From NCBI RefSeq assembly GCF_900005765.1, contig NC_041682.1:375636-439635 (forward strand): a DNA stretch of 64,000 nt. The letters are read 5' to 3'. The stretch is from Plasmodium relictum (Eukaryota; Apicomplexa; Aconoidasida; Haemosporida; Plasmodiidae). The position numbers were made by a program, and so were the translations under genes. A model generated the notes under the pieces. That model worked only from the letters and a program-made list of their open reading frames with translations. It searched no databases and was not told the origin of the DNA. This document shows, piece after piece, positions 11,490-24,226 of this stretch; position 1 is the stretch's first letter, and every line of letters starts with the position of its first letter.

Positions 11490-14400
11490 TTAAGAAGAAC
11501 AATCACTTTGAAATATATACGTATAATAATCATTAAAAAAAAATTTATTATAAATATAATCTAATTTATTATTTTGAAATTTATTTATCTGTATAATTAA
11601 ATTATCTCTATTAATGTAAAACTTCTTAATAATATTTTGTGCATCTACTGATGTTAAGATAATAATATTATTTTCTAATATTTTAAAATTTTTGTCAAAT
11701 ATAAAAGAGAAACTAGCCTCAGTTTTGTTGTGAAGAAATGGTATTAATGAATTCATAATGTTTTTTAATATATCAATAATATTTATAATGTTAAATATGA
11801 TTTTACTTATCGAAAAAAAGTTGGTAGATAAGAAGGAAAATTTGAATATATGTTGTACAAAGGATTTATGAAATTTTATTAAATCATAAAATTTTTTAAT
11901 TTTTAATATGTTATGAAAAAAAAAGAAATAATTTCTATGTATATTCATATTTATTAAATAGTCATAAATATAATTTATTATAAGCTTCATTTCACATCTT
12001 ATTTTATTAAAATCGTTTAAAATCTCGTTGAATATTTTTACATTTTCTAAAAATTTATCCATTTTTTTGTAATATAAAAATTTTTTGTGAAATCCAACGT
12101 TAAAAAATCTTTTTTTAGTCATGAATACATTGCATAAATTTTTAGTTATTATACATTTTTGTTCATATATATTTTCTTCATTTAAATTATTTTTATTTGC
12201 TATATTTTCAATTATGTGCATATATTTAAAATCATTATAATTCATTTTATTACACTTTTCTTCTTTGCTTATATGTTGATATATAAATGGTTTTGAATAA
12301 GTAGAAAAGATTAAAAATATATCATTTAAATTGTTTAGTGTAAAGTAAAATAATGATGTTAACTTGTATATGCTATTGTAATAATTTATAATATCCTCAT
12401 CAAAGAATATTCTCAGTGTATATGGAACAATGACACGAAAATTTATGTAGAAAAATTTTGTTGATATATCTTTTGCTTTATAAAAATTTTTATCTAAATA
12501 ATAATATACTACTTTTTTTTTATTATAAATATTGTATAACTTTTTTGTATTTACGTCTTTATTTTTTTTATTATATAATAATGAACATAAAAATTTATAA
12601 TTCCTATCACTTTCACAAAATAAATAGCACTTCAATAAACATAAATAAATTAAAAGATTTTTATTTATTAAAAAAGAATAAACAAGAATTTTATTTATAT
12701 TATCATAATGATGATTAATAGGAATGAATAAATTTCTATAAAGAAGATAATTTATGCTTTTTATTTCAAATTTACATTTTCTTTTTTTCTTTTTATTATA
12801 TTTTTTATTTTCTTTTTCTTTAATTATATGATCAATTTCATTTAAAGTAGAATTATTATATTTTTTTAGCTTCATTTCCTCCTTTTCTATATATAATAGT
12901 CTCATATCATTTTTACTCCATCTCTTCTTATTGAATTCTACTACATTTTCTAATTTTTCATCATCACAATAATTTATATTAAATGCAAGAACATCATTTC
13001 TTCTATCTGTTCTTGATGAATCACTAAAATTAATGTTTGCAGAAAAATCAAATGTTTTCTTAATATTATCATTATTAAATTTTTCTTTAGAATACTCAGA
13101 ATTGTTAGAATATTCAAAATCGGAGTATTCACTTAAATCATCAGAATTATAATTATCATTTAAGTTATTAGAATTGTAATTATCAATTAAATGATTAGAA
13201 TTAGAATTATCATTTATATTTTTTATTAATAAAGAATTTTCAAAAGGAATGCCATTTAAAAGATTTTCATAGCTAGTAAAACTTTTATTTTGATATTTAT
13301 TCACTTTTTTAATTTCTAGATCATCATTTCCCCTAAAATTATTATCCTTATATGAATGAATTTTCTTAATATTTTTAAATCTACATTTTTCTTCTTTTAA
13401 TCTACTTTTTTTGTTAATTATTTTTGAACTATTTAATTTCACCAACTTACATATTTTTTTGTTTTCGTTTTTTTTTACTTGAGATATTTTTTGTATTGCA
13501 TTTCTATTTTTAATATATTGATTATGCTTTGTAATTTTGTTTAAATCAATTATATGATCATTTAATATACTATAAAATCTTAAAAAATAATACTGTAACT
13601 TCTTATTAATATTTCTTTTCGTTTTTTCATAAACAACTTTTGAAACTTTTTCATTATTCCAATATTTTATAAAAACATTACCAGACTTTTCATTTTTTAC
13701 TTCTATTTTTTTATAATGAGAATCATTGTAAAAATTTAAAAAATTTATAATTTTATTTATTGAAAAAGAGCAAAGTAATTTTACGATATCTGCTTTTTTT
13801 ATGTTATTAATTCCACTCATATCCTCTTTAATATATTCTTTCTTTTTTCCTAGTGATATTTCATTTTCTATGTTTTTATAATGTATGATTTTAGGTATAG
13901 CTAAATAGAAGTCTTCTTCACTAGACATTCTTAAAATTCTTGATAATATACCTATTGAAAAAAAAAAAAAAATTAATAAAATTAGAAAAATAGAGTAATA
14001 AAAAATATTAAAGCTAAATTTATTAATAATAAAAAAAAAGGTTAAATGTTAGAATAATATGTATATAAAGTTGCAAAACGTAATATAACCTGTATAGTAA
14101 ACTATTTCAATAGAATATTTAAAAAAAACAGGAAGAGAAATAAATGAATTATTTAATAAATATGTTTTATCATAATACTTTGTATTGTTATGATAAATAT
14201 AAAAAAATTGATTTAATGCATTTTTATTTATAATATATTCAAAATAATAATCTTTATTTAATCCCATGTAAACATATGAATAAAGAAAATGTAAAAATGG
14301 TTTAATAATTCTTAAAAAAATAAAGTTACACAACTTTATGAGATTTTTTTTGTTGGTATTAAGAAATAAATAGTAATATCTATAAATATAACTTAATAAT

Positions 14401-17400
14401 TCATTTCCTCTTGGATAAATAAATAAATTATAATTATGCATATATATTTTTTTTGATAAATATTTATTAAAATCATCTTTTTCGTTATATACTACTTTAC
14501 TATGTAGTATTTCATTTATCTTGTTATCCTCATTCATATCATTACTTTTTTCTTTTCTTTTTTTTAAATTTTTCCTTTCATAATTTTTATGAGATAAACC
14601 ATATATAATATTAGAAAAATAGTTGTATTCGTGTAACTGCTTACATTTCTCAATAGAAGAATTATTAATATAATTAAAAGGATTTTTATAGAATTTGTAA
14701 TATTTTTTGTAAAATATCTCACTACCATATGTATAACTAGAACATAAAAAGCTTAAAAATTCTATACATTCAGTATGTTTTTTAATTTTATAGTATATAT
14801 CTAATGGGCTTTTTATATGTTCTTGCAATATAATATTTCTCATTCTTTCCTCAAATATTAATAAATATTTTCTAATTGAATTAATAAAAGAAATAAATAC
14901 CTTTCCTAATGGTATTTCCTCTTCATAATAAGAATCATTATCATTTTTTTTTTTTTTTTTCTTTTCTTCTTTTTTAATATTTATAACATTAGTATCTTTC
15001 TTTTCTCTTTTTGTTAAAATGTTCATTGAATTTGAATATTTTTTTTTTTTATATATAATTTTTGTAAAAACAAGAATAAAAATTTTTATATATCTAATTA
15101 ATGTTCCTATCTTAGAAATATAAATAAATATATGTAAATATTTTTGATAAAAATAAGATGAAAAGTAGTTTTGAAATGGCTTAAAATAAAGATGAAATAT
15201 TTTGTTGTTCTTTTTGTTTATCCAAAAAGCTATATTCTTATCCACGCATATAATATTTTTACTAATGTATATACAACCATTTCTAAAATTTTGGATTTTT
15301 TCTTTATATATATCTACTATATTTTTATTGTTGTTAACATAAGAACATGAGAATATTTCGTTTTCATATCCGAGTAAACAATTTAAAATTTTATATTTCC
15401 AATTCAAAGTGTCATTAAATTTATTATAATAATTTTTACTACATAAAAAAAAAAATCTCTTTAAAATTAAAAACCTGTATTCTTCTATTCTATTATTTAT
15501 ACTACTTATTATATTTTTATGTAAAGTAACATAAATACTATTAATTATACTTAAAAAATAGTTTTTATATTTTTCTTTTTTATCTATTACTATTTTCCTT
15601 TCCAATATTTTTAAAACATATGTATCATTCATGAAGGATTTCAACCATATGAAAGTGTCTTCATTTTTATTTGAATTAATTAAATTATCATTAAAGATAT
15701 TCATGTCTTCATAAAATATATCAATTGCATTATTTATATTTTCTATTTCTCTTTCATTCTTACAGTAATCGTTAATATTTATGTAATCCATTTCATGTAA
15801 TTCAAGTTCATCCTTATATATATCGTCGATATTAAAGCTGAGTATTTGGTTAAAATTAGAATGCTTTATATTTAGTGCGTTATTATTATTACGATTATTG
15901 TATTCTCTTATTAAGTTATTTTCTTCAAGAAATATTGTTTTTAAAGTTTTTTCATCTATATCTTTATTCACTATAAAAGTGTTATTATTATTATTTCTAT
16001 GTATAGAAAAGTTATTGTTTACAGATATGTTATTACCTTCATTGTAAAAGGACGAATCTTTATTATTATCGAATATATTAAAATTATTATAGAATTTTTC
16101 TTTTACATTAAAATAATTATTATACTCATTATTGAATAAGTACATTTTAGAAAAATTTTCATCTGTATAACTTCTCAAACGATTATTATTACAATTATTT
16201 ATATTATTGCTATTATCATCATTTGTGTTATTTAATGATAAAAAGGAAAAGTTGTCTATAGGAAAACTATTATCATTTGAAAATTTGGGATCATTGTTAT
16301 TTTTTTCTTTTTTAAAAATATATTGCTTATATTTTAATGTCAGATTATTCATTTCATTTAACTTCATAATATATTTTTTAGTAAACTCATTTTGAAATAA
16401 TAATATAAAGTTACAAATATTTTTATACTTTTTTATATTTAAATCATAATTTATCTCGTTAAAATTAATTCGAACTCTTAAATTTAAAAGTAAATTAAAA
16501 GATAACTTACTAACATTTCCAATATTAATATTTTCATTAAATATATCAAAATTATAAAAATTTTTCAGTTCATTATAATCAAACTTATTTTTTATATTTA
16601 CATCATTTTCAACTAAATTATTCAAAAAACTGGATAGTAAAAATAACAAATTTAAAAAATGTTCATGGCAAGTAAATTTCAAAACTGTATTTTTTTTTAT
16701 CATTAATTCATCTATTGAAAAGTAACATTTAAAATATAAATACAAGCAAATAAAATCAAAATAATATTTATTTTTCATTAATAAAAAACAATAATAAACC
16801 ATTGAAGTATATAATTCTGTGAATACGAGTCTGTTTTTGTTTGAATTACTTTTTCTATTACTTATATCAAAGAAATCATCTGTGTATTCTATGTAATTAT
16901 TCCTATTATTATGTAAATTCAAAACCTCTAAATTTTTATTAACATCATCACTTTTATCTTCTTTAATCAAATCATTTTTTATATTTTTTAAGTTGCTCAA
17001 ATTGTCTGTTTTATTTTCGTTTATTATTTCAAGTGAAGAATCACTATTCTCATTATAATTATTTAAATTACATTTTTTCTTTTCTTTATAATACCTTTTT
17101 AGTAATTCATAGAAGTATTTATAACTGTTAGAACATATATCAAATAAATATTGGTTATTAACATATTTAATATCATAATTATATTTATAATTATAAAATT
17201 TATTAAATAAATTAAAATTTGTTTTCGTTTTATATAAAATATTGGCGTATATAAACTTTTTTATATCTAATTTGATTTTTCTTAATATTCTTTCATTTTT
17301 AATAGGATATTTACTCGTTTCAATATCACACCAATGATCTATAATGTTTAATAAAGATAAATTTACATAATCATATTTTTTTATTTCTTTATTTAAATAA

Positions 17401-17435
17401 TATTTTTTTTTTTCGCATAAATCAATATTTAACAT
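11490..17435 (-). CDS. gamma-tubulin complex component (GCP/Spc97-Spc98 family), two exons
   Basis: Two exons on the minus strand, 17435-14090 and 13951-11490, encode about 1,935 residues. The donor is ACAG|GTTATA and the acceptor CAATAG|GT; phase 1 on both sides, giving ...YYTG|ILSRIL.... The C-terminus of exon 1 carries GRIP1-like features: LLSYIYRYYYLFLN, then a 'W/Y-x-G-x-x-x-D-Y-Y-F-E' type segment (YMGLNKDYYFEYII), then ISLPVFFKYSIEIVYYTG. The last matches the family's P-x-F-L...I-L-x-x-G-K segment, and the intron interrupts it. Exon 2 has the GRIP2 elements: NKNLLIYLCLLKCYLF, FYINFRVIVPYTLRIFF, and a helix ending in KFHKSFVQHIF. Large Asn-rich insertions account for the length, which fits GCP5/GCP6 better than GCP2/3, but the subtype is not certain. 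Expected role: microtubule nucleation at the spindle plaque/centriolar plaque. Confidence 0.75.
13952..14089 (-). other. intron of the gamma-tubulin complex gene
   Basis: 138 bases on the minus strand, from GT at 14089 to AG at 13953-13952. It contains several in-frame stops and a T-rich tract before the acceptor. Splicing restores a conserved family motif across the junction, which supports one gene instead of two neighbours. Confidence 0.75.
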
Positions 17436-17459
17436 TTTAATCTGACAAAAAGGAAAAAT

Positions 17460-17490
<31 letters not shown>

Positions 17491-18791
17491 ATATATATTC
17501 AGAACATATACAAGTTTTAAATTTAGTAAATATAAAAGTTATTCATTTTAAATAAACTAAAAAAAAAAAAAAAACAAATAAAAGAAAATTATTTAAAATT
17601 TTTTAAAATATATAAAAAAGACAAAAAAAAAAAAAAAATTCTTGTAAAATTATGATTTTATATGTTTTTATTTTTTTATTTTTTAATATTTAGATCAAAT
17701 ATATTTTTAAATGTAAAAATATAAATATAAAAAAAAAAAAAAAGTATATCCAAGTAAGAATTATAACTTATTTTTAAAATTAATAAGCGAATAAAATTAT
17801 TTTATTATCCCCTGTTTTTTTATCGTTTATATAAAAATAATCATTTATTAAAAAAAAAAAAAAAACGGATTAAGTAGAAACTATATAGTATGAATTATTT
17901 GATCAGTTTCATATTTTCGTTTTATATTTTTTTAATTTAGTGAATACAATTACAAAAAATCAACAATGAAGAAATGAAAAATATAACGGGAAGATTAATG
18001 CAATGTTATACCAAATTTTTTTGCTTTTTTTAATTTTTATTAAGTATGTTAAAAATTATAATGTGATATTTCTTTATACTTCTAAAATTATATATATGAA
18101 TAAATTTAATAGAAAGTTTGATACTTTAATTAAATTAAAGATAATGTAATGATTACATTTCTATGATTCAATATTATGTATTCCTTTTTTTTAACATAAA
18201 ATTTTTATGTTTAAATATTTTAATCTAATATTATAATGAAACTTTTTGTTTTATTACACATGCTTTTTTACGTTTCTAAAGGTTATACGAAAAATAAAAA
18301 TAGTAAAAAAGGAATAACCAAATAACATAAAATAATATTTATTAATAAAAATATAATTATTTATTTTAAATGATACATATATATATTCAAATATATTATT
18401 TTTTTTTATCCTCTAGGAATAAGTAATCTATATAGAGAAAAAAAAGTGGCTAAGTCATTGAGGATGAGATGCTTTATTAAAAAATACATACACGTATAAA
18501 AAAAAAAAAAAAAAAAAAAAAACAGTAAATAAATATTAAATATAAGTTTCATTTATTATATTTATATTTTTATTGTAATTCTAATAATTTCATATAAAAT
18601 TGTAATACAATTTTTTTTTATATATTAGTTGTTTTACCCTTTGATACTTAGAAATTTTTTTTTAATGTGTGTTTTAATTAAGATTTTCAATGAAATCATG
18701 ATAATATATTTTTTTTTTTATCTTCGTGAGATGATTTTAAAAAAAAAGAGAAGCGAACAAGAATATAAAAATTAATAGTAAAAAAGAATTT

Positions 18792-18829
<38 letters not shown>

Positions 18830-20017
18830 TCTTTTTATATGCATTTAAAATAAGATACTTAGCTGATATATATATTTTTTTTAATAAAAAAAAAATGAAG
18901 AAATAAAAAATAAACATATTCTCAATGCATATTACTTTAATAGTTACAGTTTGGCATATTATTAAAGCATAGCTTATATTATTATTTTATTTAATGTACA
19001 ATTTATTATTTTTATTAAAAGATATTGCAAATGTATGAAATACATTTTTAATTAAAAAAAATTAAGTTACATAAAAAAAAAGTACAAAAATTAGCTTATG
19101 TTTTTATTTTAATTATAAAAAATGCTATCAAACAAATATGAGTATTAATATATATGTTTATATATGAGAATTTATTATTAAATATTCATTTGTTTATATT
19201 TAAATAATCTATGTATGAATTATTTATTATTTTTTTTTTTTTTTATAATTAAGATTTCTATTTATTTTTGAAAAACCTTATTCTTACATAGAAATATAAT
19301 TTTTTTTTTTTTTATGGTATAGGAATAATGCTTAATTTTGTCAATATGCAAATATGCATGAATTGAAAATTAAGAACATATTTTAAATTTATATATTATG
19401 TGATAGAATAAAGTTATAATAAGAAAAAGTTTTGTTTTATAGAGAAATCATTATTTTTTTTTTTCATAATAAAATAAGTGAAATATAATATATAGTTAAG
19501 TATATATATGTATTCTTATTTTTTTATTATCCTAATGTGCATAAAAACATATTTGTATTTTTATGTTTGTTTTTAAGTATTTCCTTTATTTTTTATTATT
19601 ATATTTACATATATTTATTAAATACTTATAAAACTAAGTATAATAAAGAAGTATATATTTTATAATTTATTAACATAAATTGTGTTTATATATATTTATT
19701 TAATTATTTGAGACATAATTATATACTTATAATATTTGCACTGAATTTTATTAATATTTTGTAGTTTAATACCTTAATAGTTTTGATACATATAAAAAAA
19801 AAATAAAATAAAGTAAAAAAAATACATAATTAAATTATTTCATTTATTTTTATTCTCATAACATTATATACAAGGTGCTAACTTTTTTAATTTTTAAATA
19901 TAATATCAAAAAATAAATGTTATATTTTTTTTGAGATTATTAAAAAAAATTCTCAGAAAAATTTATAAATATATATGTTAATAAACTTTTTTTTTTAAGA
20001 ATAATTTAGGAAATTTT
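17436..20017. other. long divergent intergenic region
   Basis: About 2.6 kb between the divergent gamma-tubulin complex and pyrophosphatase genes. Contains (AT)n tracts at about 17461-17482 and 18797-18826, and poly(dA) runs near 17558-17574 and 18499-18522. The 73-codon minus-strand frame at 18696-18917 spans a microsatellite and is not accepted. Probably holds two promoters with long 5' UTRs. Confidence 0.6.
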
Positions 20018-21324
20018 ATGAAAAGGAGAATGAAGAGTATGTTAATAAACGTAGATAATAAGAAAATATTAAATAAGGAAAATAAAGATGATTACTATTT
20101 GGAAACAAATAATGAATTAAAGGTTAGCTTAAATTTTCATAATAATAACATAATTTCGAATATTTTCTCAAATTTAAGTTTATTTGAAAAAATAAATAAC
20201 ATTTTTACTATTGAAAATAAAACGTATATGTTAAAATATTGTAATAATTTAAATGAGGATGATTTTAATATTTCATATTTTCAAAAAATAGATGAAAAAT
20301 TTATTCCTATATCACCATGGCATAACTTCAATTTAATGAATGAAGATGGTACATATAATATGATTGTTGAAATAACTAAATATAATTACATTAAATTAGA
20401 AATAAAATTAACAGAAAAATATAATGTTATTAAACAAGATAAAAAAAAAGGAAAATTAAGATATTATCATAATTCAATTTACTGGAATTATGGTGCTTTA
20501 CCACAGACCTATGAATACCCCAAACACATTTATAATTATAAAACAAAAGATAATCAACAAATTTTCTTTACTGGAGATGATGATCCATTGGATATAATAG
20601 ATATTGGAAAGAATAACTTAAAAATGGGTGAAGTTGTTCCTGTTAAGGTAATATTTAGAAAATATATATATATATATATTGCATTTATTTTATCAATTTT
20701 GTTTTATCTTAATTTTTTTTTTTTTTTTTTGTTTAAATAGATTTTAGGAGCCTTCACTTTAATTGATGAGGGACAACTTGACTGGAAAATAATTGCAATT
20801 AATGTAAGATAAAAATAAAAAGAAAAATATGTAATAAAAATATATATATAGATATAAATATATGTTAACTATTTTTTTTTTTTTTATGTCTTCTTAATTT
20901 ATAGAAATATGACAAAAATTTTGATAATATTAACAGCCTAGATGATATAGAAACATATTACCCTTACACCATGAATTTATTGTTAGAGTGGTTTCGTTCT
21001 TATAAAATGGCAGAGTCAAAAAAATTAAATATTATATGTAAAGAATTATATAGCAAAAAAGAAAGTGAAAATTTAATAAAAAAAATGCATGAATATTATT
21101 TAGAATTTTTAAAGGATGTAAAACTCGGTTCTAACAAAAACAATGCAAATTTAAATGAACATAGTAATAATGATAATATAAATACAAATGAGTGCAAACA
21201 TAATGATTTTTCAAATAAGATACATGACGATTCTCTATATAATAACTTATTACATGATGTTCACGTTTCTTATTATAAAGCAAATCCATCTTATAAACCA
21301 AATGAAGACATTTGGGTACCTTAG
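20018..21324 (+). CDS. soluble inorganic pyrophosphatase, family I (three exons)
   Basis: Exons 20018-20647, 20741-20803 and 20905-21324, all phase 0, encode 370 residues. The enzyme hydrolyses pyrophosphate to two phosphates and drives biosynthetic reactions. The family I signature is present as D187-D188-D189-P190-L191-D192, the metal-binding aspartates. It is followed by the DEGQLDWK block spanning the exon 1/2 side of the active site, with Asp224 matching a further metal ligand. Upstream motifs NYGALPQTYE and the substrate-binding Lys/Arg region (GKLRYY) are also intact. An N-terminal extension of about 100 residues before the ISPWH motif makes it longer than yeast PPase (about 287). This resembles what I recall of the falciparum protein PF3D7_0316300. 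No signal peptide, so cytosolic. Confidence 0.93.
20648..20740 (+). other. intron 1 of the pyrophosphatase gene
   Basis: GTAATA donor after GTTAAG and TTTAAATAG acceptor, 93 bases, phase 0. Contains an (AT)n run and a T-rich tract. Joining the exons gives the uninterrupted PVKV/ILGAFTLIDEG block of the family. Confidence 0.8.
20804..20904 (+). other. intron 2 of the pyrophosphatase gene
   Basis: GTAAGA donor, TTTATAG acceptor, 101 bases, phase 0. It leaves a 63-base middle exon that is too short to show up as an open frame by itself. Confidence 0.8.
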
Positions 21325-21604
21325 AACAAATTTTAACAAAAAAAAATATATTGAAGTAACAAAATCAAAAATATATCAATAAAATAAAACAACATTTAAA
21401 AAAATGAATAACATATAAAATATTAAAAATATATATATATATTTATATATTTACATATATTTATATATATTAAAAAATTTATATTTTTATACCAAAATAT
21501 TAAATAAAAAGTTATTTTATACACAAACTTCAAAGATAAAAATTTTTTAATTAAAAACGTTAAATAAGAAAAAAAAAAAAATTTCTTTATCTAAAGATTT
21601 TTGT

Positions 21605-24226
21605 TTATGATTTTTTAAATATAGAACCCCACATATATTTGTGATTATTGTCCTTATAAATATTATATATTAAGCAATATTTAGTTTTTTGAATTTTTTG
21701 AATTTCATGATCTTCTGAATTGCCAATCTCATAAATTGGAAATTCTTTGTTATTTTTTTTGTGAGCATTTTCCTTATTTGCATTATCACTTAATGACCAT
21801 ATAGAATCAGATGAATTAATTGGATTATTAAAAAAATCTTTGATAATTGTGTGGTTAAGAATAGTAAGAAAAAGAAAATTATTATCAATATCAACAACAA
21901 TATCATTTTTCTTAACATATGGGCGTAATGGAAAATATAAAGAAAAACTGTGTATATTTTCTTTCCACATATAATATTTGGCTCTTCCTTCTATTGTTTC
22001 TCCTATATCATATCCTTTTAAACTTTGTTTTTTTTTAATATTTTCCGTATATCCTCTACTATATTTATTTTCACTCATTTCTTTCTTCAGATCATCAAAA
22101 TATTTATCTGTTTTCTTTTTATGATGCTCATCTAATTGAGGATATAAATCTTTCCACATGTAATGATTTGGATCATATTTCATTTCATTTTCTAATTTCT
22201 TTAATAAAAAATCAGTTTTTATTTCTAGTTCTTTTTTTTTCTCATATTCTTCAGTTCTTCTAATTATTTCCTCCCTTCTTTTATTATTTTTTTCATTATT
22301 TTCCTCATTTATATCAAAATGTTCTGATTTATCATTTTCACTTTTAATATCAAGAATTTCTGTTTTGCTATTTTCATTTATATTTAAAGGTTTATTTTTT
22401 GTTTCTTTTTCTACTTTTTTTTTATTACTTAACTCTTTTTCAATTATATTTTTATTGTTTTTTTTTTCAGTATGATCCTTTGTATTTGGTTTTTCTTCGC
22501 TCGGCATATTTATATTTTTATTACTTAAGTCTATTATATTATTAGAGGAACCAAAAGAATACTTTTTTAAAAAATCTTGTGATTTTTCTTCATTTGAAAA
22601 CATTTCAGGTGTTATACCAATCCAATTTTCATCAATACCGTATATATTACATAAATATATTTCCATTTTTATCCAATTTTCATTTGTTATAACATCATAA
22701 ATATTCTTCTCTTCAGCATTTCCTGGTTCCGCTGCTGATAAAGCATTTTTAAATAATAAATTGTTCTTAATATAAAAAATAGATTTTTCTAATTTTTTCA
22801 TAGTTAGAATGCATTTTTGTATTATATGATGGCTGTATAACAGAGGAAATTCCAACATAGTAGAATTTGTTTTTTTATTGTTTAATATTACTGTATCACT
22901 ATAAGTATCATAAATATTGAATTCTATAGTTACATTTGATCTCATATACCTATTTTTATCAATATAATAATTTTCATCAGAATTAAATATATAATGAGAC
23001 AAAACTTGTTTTATTTCTTTATCATATTTTTTATCATTTTCATCACATATTTTTTTTTTTTTTTTTTCATCTTCTAATAACTCATCTTCTCCTTCAGTAA
23101 CCAACTGCTTCAATATATTTCCTTTGTTAAATGAGAAAAAATATTTGCTTAAATTCTTTTTATTATATAATTTTAATACTTCTATTTCATTATTCTCTTT
23201 TTCATGATTTTCATTATTTTCATGAGACTTTTCAAAAAAAAAATTATTTAAATACTTTTCTTTTCTATCTTTATCGTAATCATTAGAAACATCTCTTTCT
23301 CTTATATCTTCTTCCTTTTCCATTTTTTTTTTTTTTTTTTTTTCTTCATTAGTTTTTAAAAAACTTAGATAAGTATTTTTCATCCACTTAAATATAACAT
23401 TCACTAAATTTTTAGAACTAATAAAAACGTTTTCCTGATATACATATTTTAATATATCATACATACTCAAATCTAAGAATTTATCTGAAAAGACATCTTC
23501 CTCTTCCTTCATATTTTTCATAATCTTTTTTTTTTTCCTTATTTCTCTTTTTTGAATTATATCATCTTCTTTTCCTTTTATGTAATTTTCAGCCTTTTTC
23601 ATCATTTCGTCGAAACGTGTGTCATTATTTTGATCACTGTCGCTTATCATTGTATTATTCTTATCAGAATTTTCATTCTTACTACTTCTTTCATCATCAT
23701 TTACATTTTGTCCATTTTTTTCACTTTTTTCGCTTATATCGTTTTCATTTAATTTTTTATTGTCTAAATAAATATGTTCCTTATTATAACTTAACGCTTC
23801 ATTTATTACGTAATTTTCTTTTATTGATTCATCTTTGTTTGACGGGACTGTTTCATTGTTGCTTTCTACAGATTTTTTTTCTTGTTCATATTTAATATAA
23901 TTATTACGGTAAAAATTGCTATTTCCACATTTATTATTGAAATAAAATATTTTACATGTTTTCTTATTCACACTATTTAGTATGTATATTTTTTTTAATA
24001 TACTATTTCCTATAAAACATTTTTTATTAAAATCACTAGTATTATTTTTTACAGAGTATCTTTTCTTTACATTATATAAATAATATAAATAATTATTTTT
24101 TCTATTATTTTTGTATATATTATTTTGAAAATAATAATTTAAGTTCAGGTCATATTTACCAATTGCGCAGTTAAATAAAATAAAAAACAATATATATATT
24201 CTAATAAATATCCATAATTTGTTCAT
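21605..24226 (-). CDS. secretory-pathway protein with C-terminal CS (p23/NudC-like) domain
   Basis: Single-exon protein of 873 residues. The N-terminus is a signal peptide (MNKLWIFIRIYILFFILFNC), then a basic, Asn/Lys-rich region that could act as an apicoplast transit peptide. Residues about 150-700 are highly charged Lys/Glu/Asn low complexity. Residues about 746-870 read as a CS domain: YYMWKENIHSFSLYFPL, VKKNDIVVDI, then NSSDSIWSLSD, and finally IYKDNNHKYMWGSIF. This is the beta-sandwich fold of p23, NudC and SGT1 that typically binds HSP90 or other chaperones. A CS domain behind a signal peptide is unusual; targeting to the apicoplast or ER lumen is inference. It is convergent with the pyrophosphatase gene, 280 bases apart, and divergent from NUF2. 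Confidence 0.72.
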   Translation of the reverse strand: MNKLWIFIRIYILFFILFNCAIGKYDLNLNYYFQNNIYKNNRKNNYLYYLYNVKKRYSVKNNTSDFNKKCFIGNSILKKIYILNSVNKKTCKIFYFNNKCGNSNFYRNNYIKYEQEKKSVESNNETVPSNKDESIKENYVINEALSYNKEHIYLDNKKLNENDISEKSEKNGQNVNDDERSSKNENSDKNNTMISDSDQNNDTRFDEMMKKAENYIKGKEDDIIQKREIRKKKKIMKNMKEEEDVFSDKFLDLSMYDILKYVYQENVFISSKNLVNVIFKWMKNTYLSFLKTNEEKKKKKKMEKEEDIRERDVSNDYDKDRKEKYLNNFFFEKSHENNENHEKENNEIEVLKLYNKKNLSKYFFSFNKGNILKQLVTEGEDELLEDEKKKKKICDENDKKYDKEIKQVLSHYIFNSDENYYIDKNRYMRSNVTIEFNIYDTYSDTVILNNKKTNSTMLEFPLLYSHHIIQKCILTMKKLEKSIFYIKNNLLFKNALSAAEPGNAEEKNIYDVITNENWIKMEIYLCNIYGIDENWIGITPEMFSNEEKSQDFLKKYSFGSSNNIIDLSNKNINMPSEEKPNTKDHTEKKNNKNIIEKELSNKKKVEKETKNKPLNINENSKTEILDIKSENDKSEHFDINEENNEKNNKRREEIIRRTEEYEKKKELEIKTDFLLKKLENEMKYDPNHYMWKDLYPQLDEHHKKKTDKYFDDLKKEMSENKYSRGYTENIKKKQSLKGYDIGETIEGRAKYYMWKENIHSFSLYFPLRPYVKKNDIVVDIDNNFLFLTILNHTIIKDFFNNPINSSDSIWSLSDNANKENAHKKNNKEFPIYEIGNSEDHEIQKIQKTKYCLIYNIYKDNNHKYMWGSIFKKS

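Noticed and set aside
13929-14048. Two separate genes in 11490-17435
   Set aside because: Donor and acceptor phases agree and the join restores a GCP family motif, so a single two-exon gene is preferred.
18696-18917. 73-codon minus-strand frame
   Set aside because: Spans a TA microsatellite, giving an Ile-Tyr run; composition is that of spacer.
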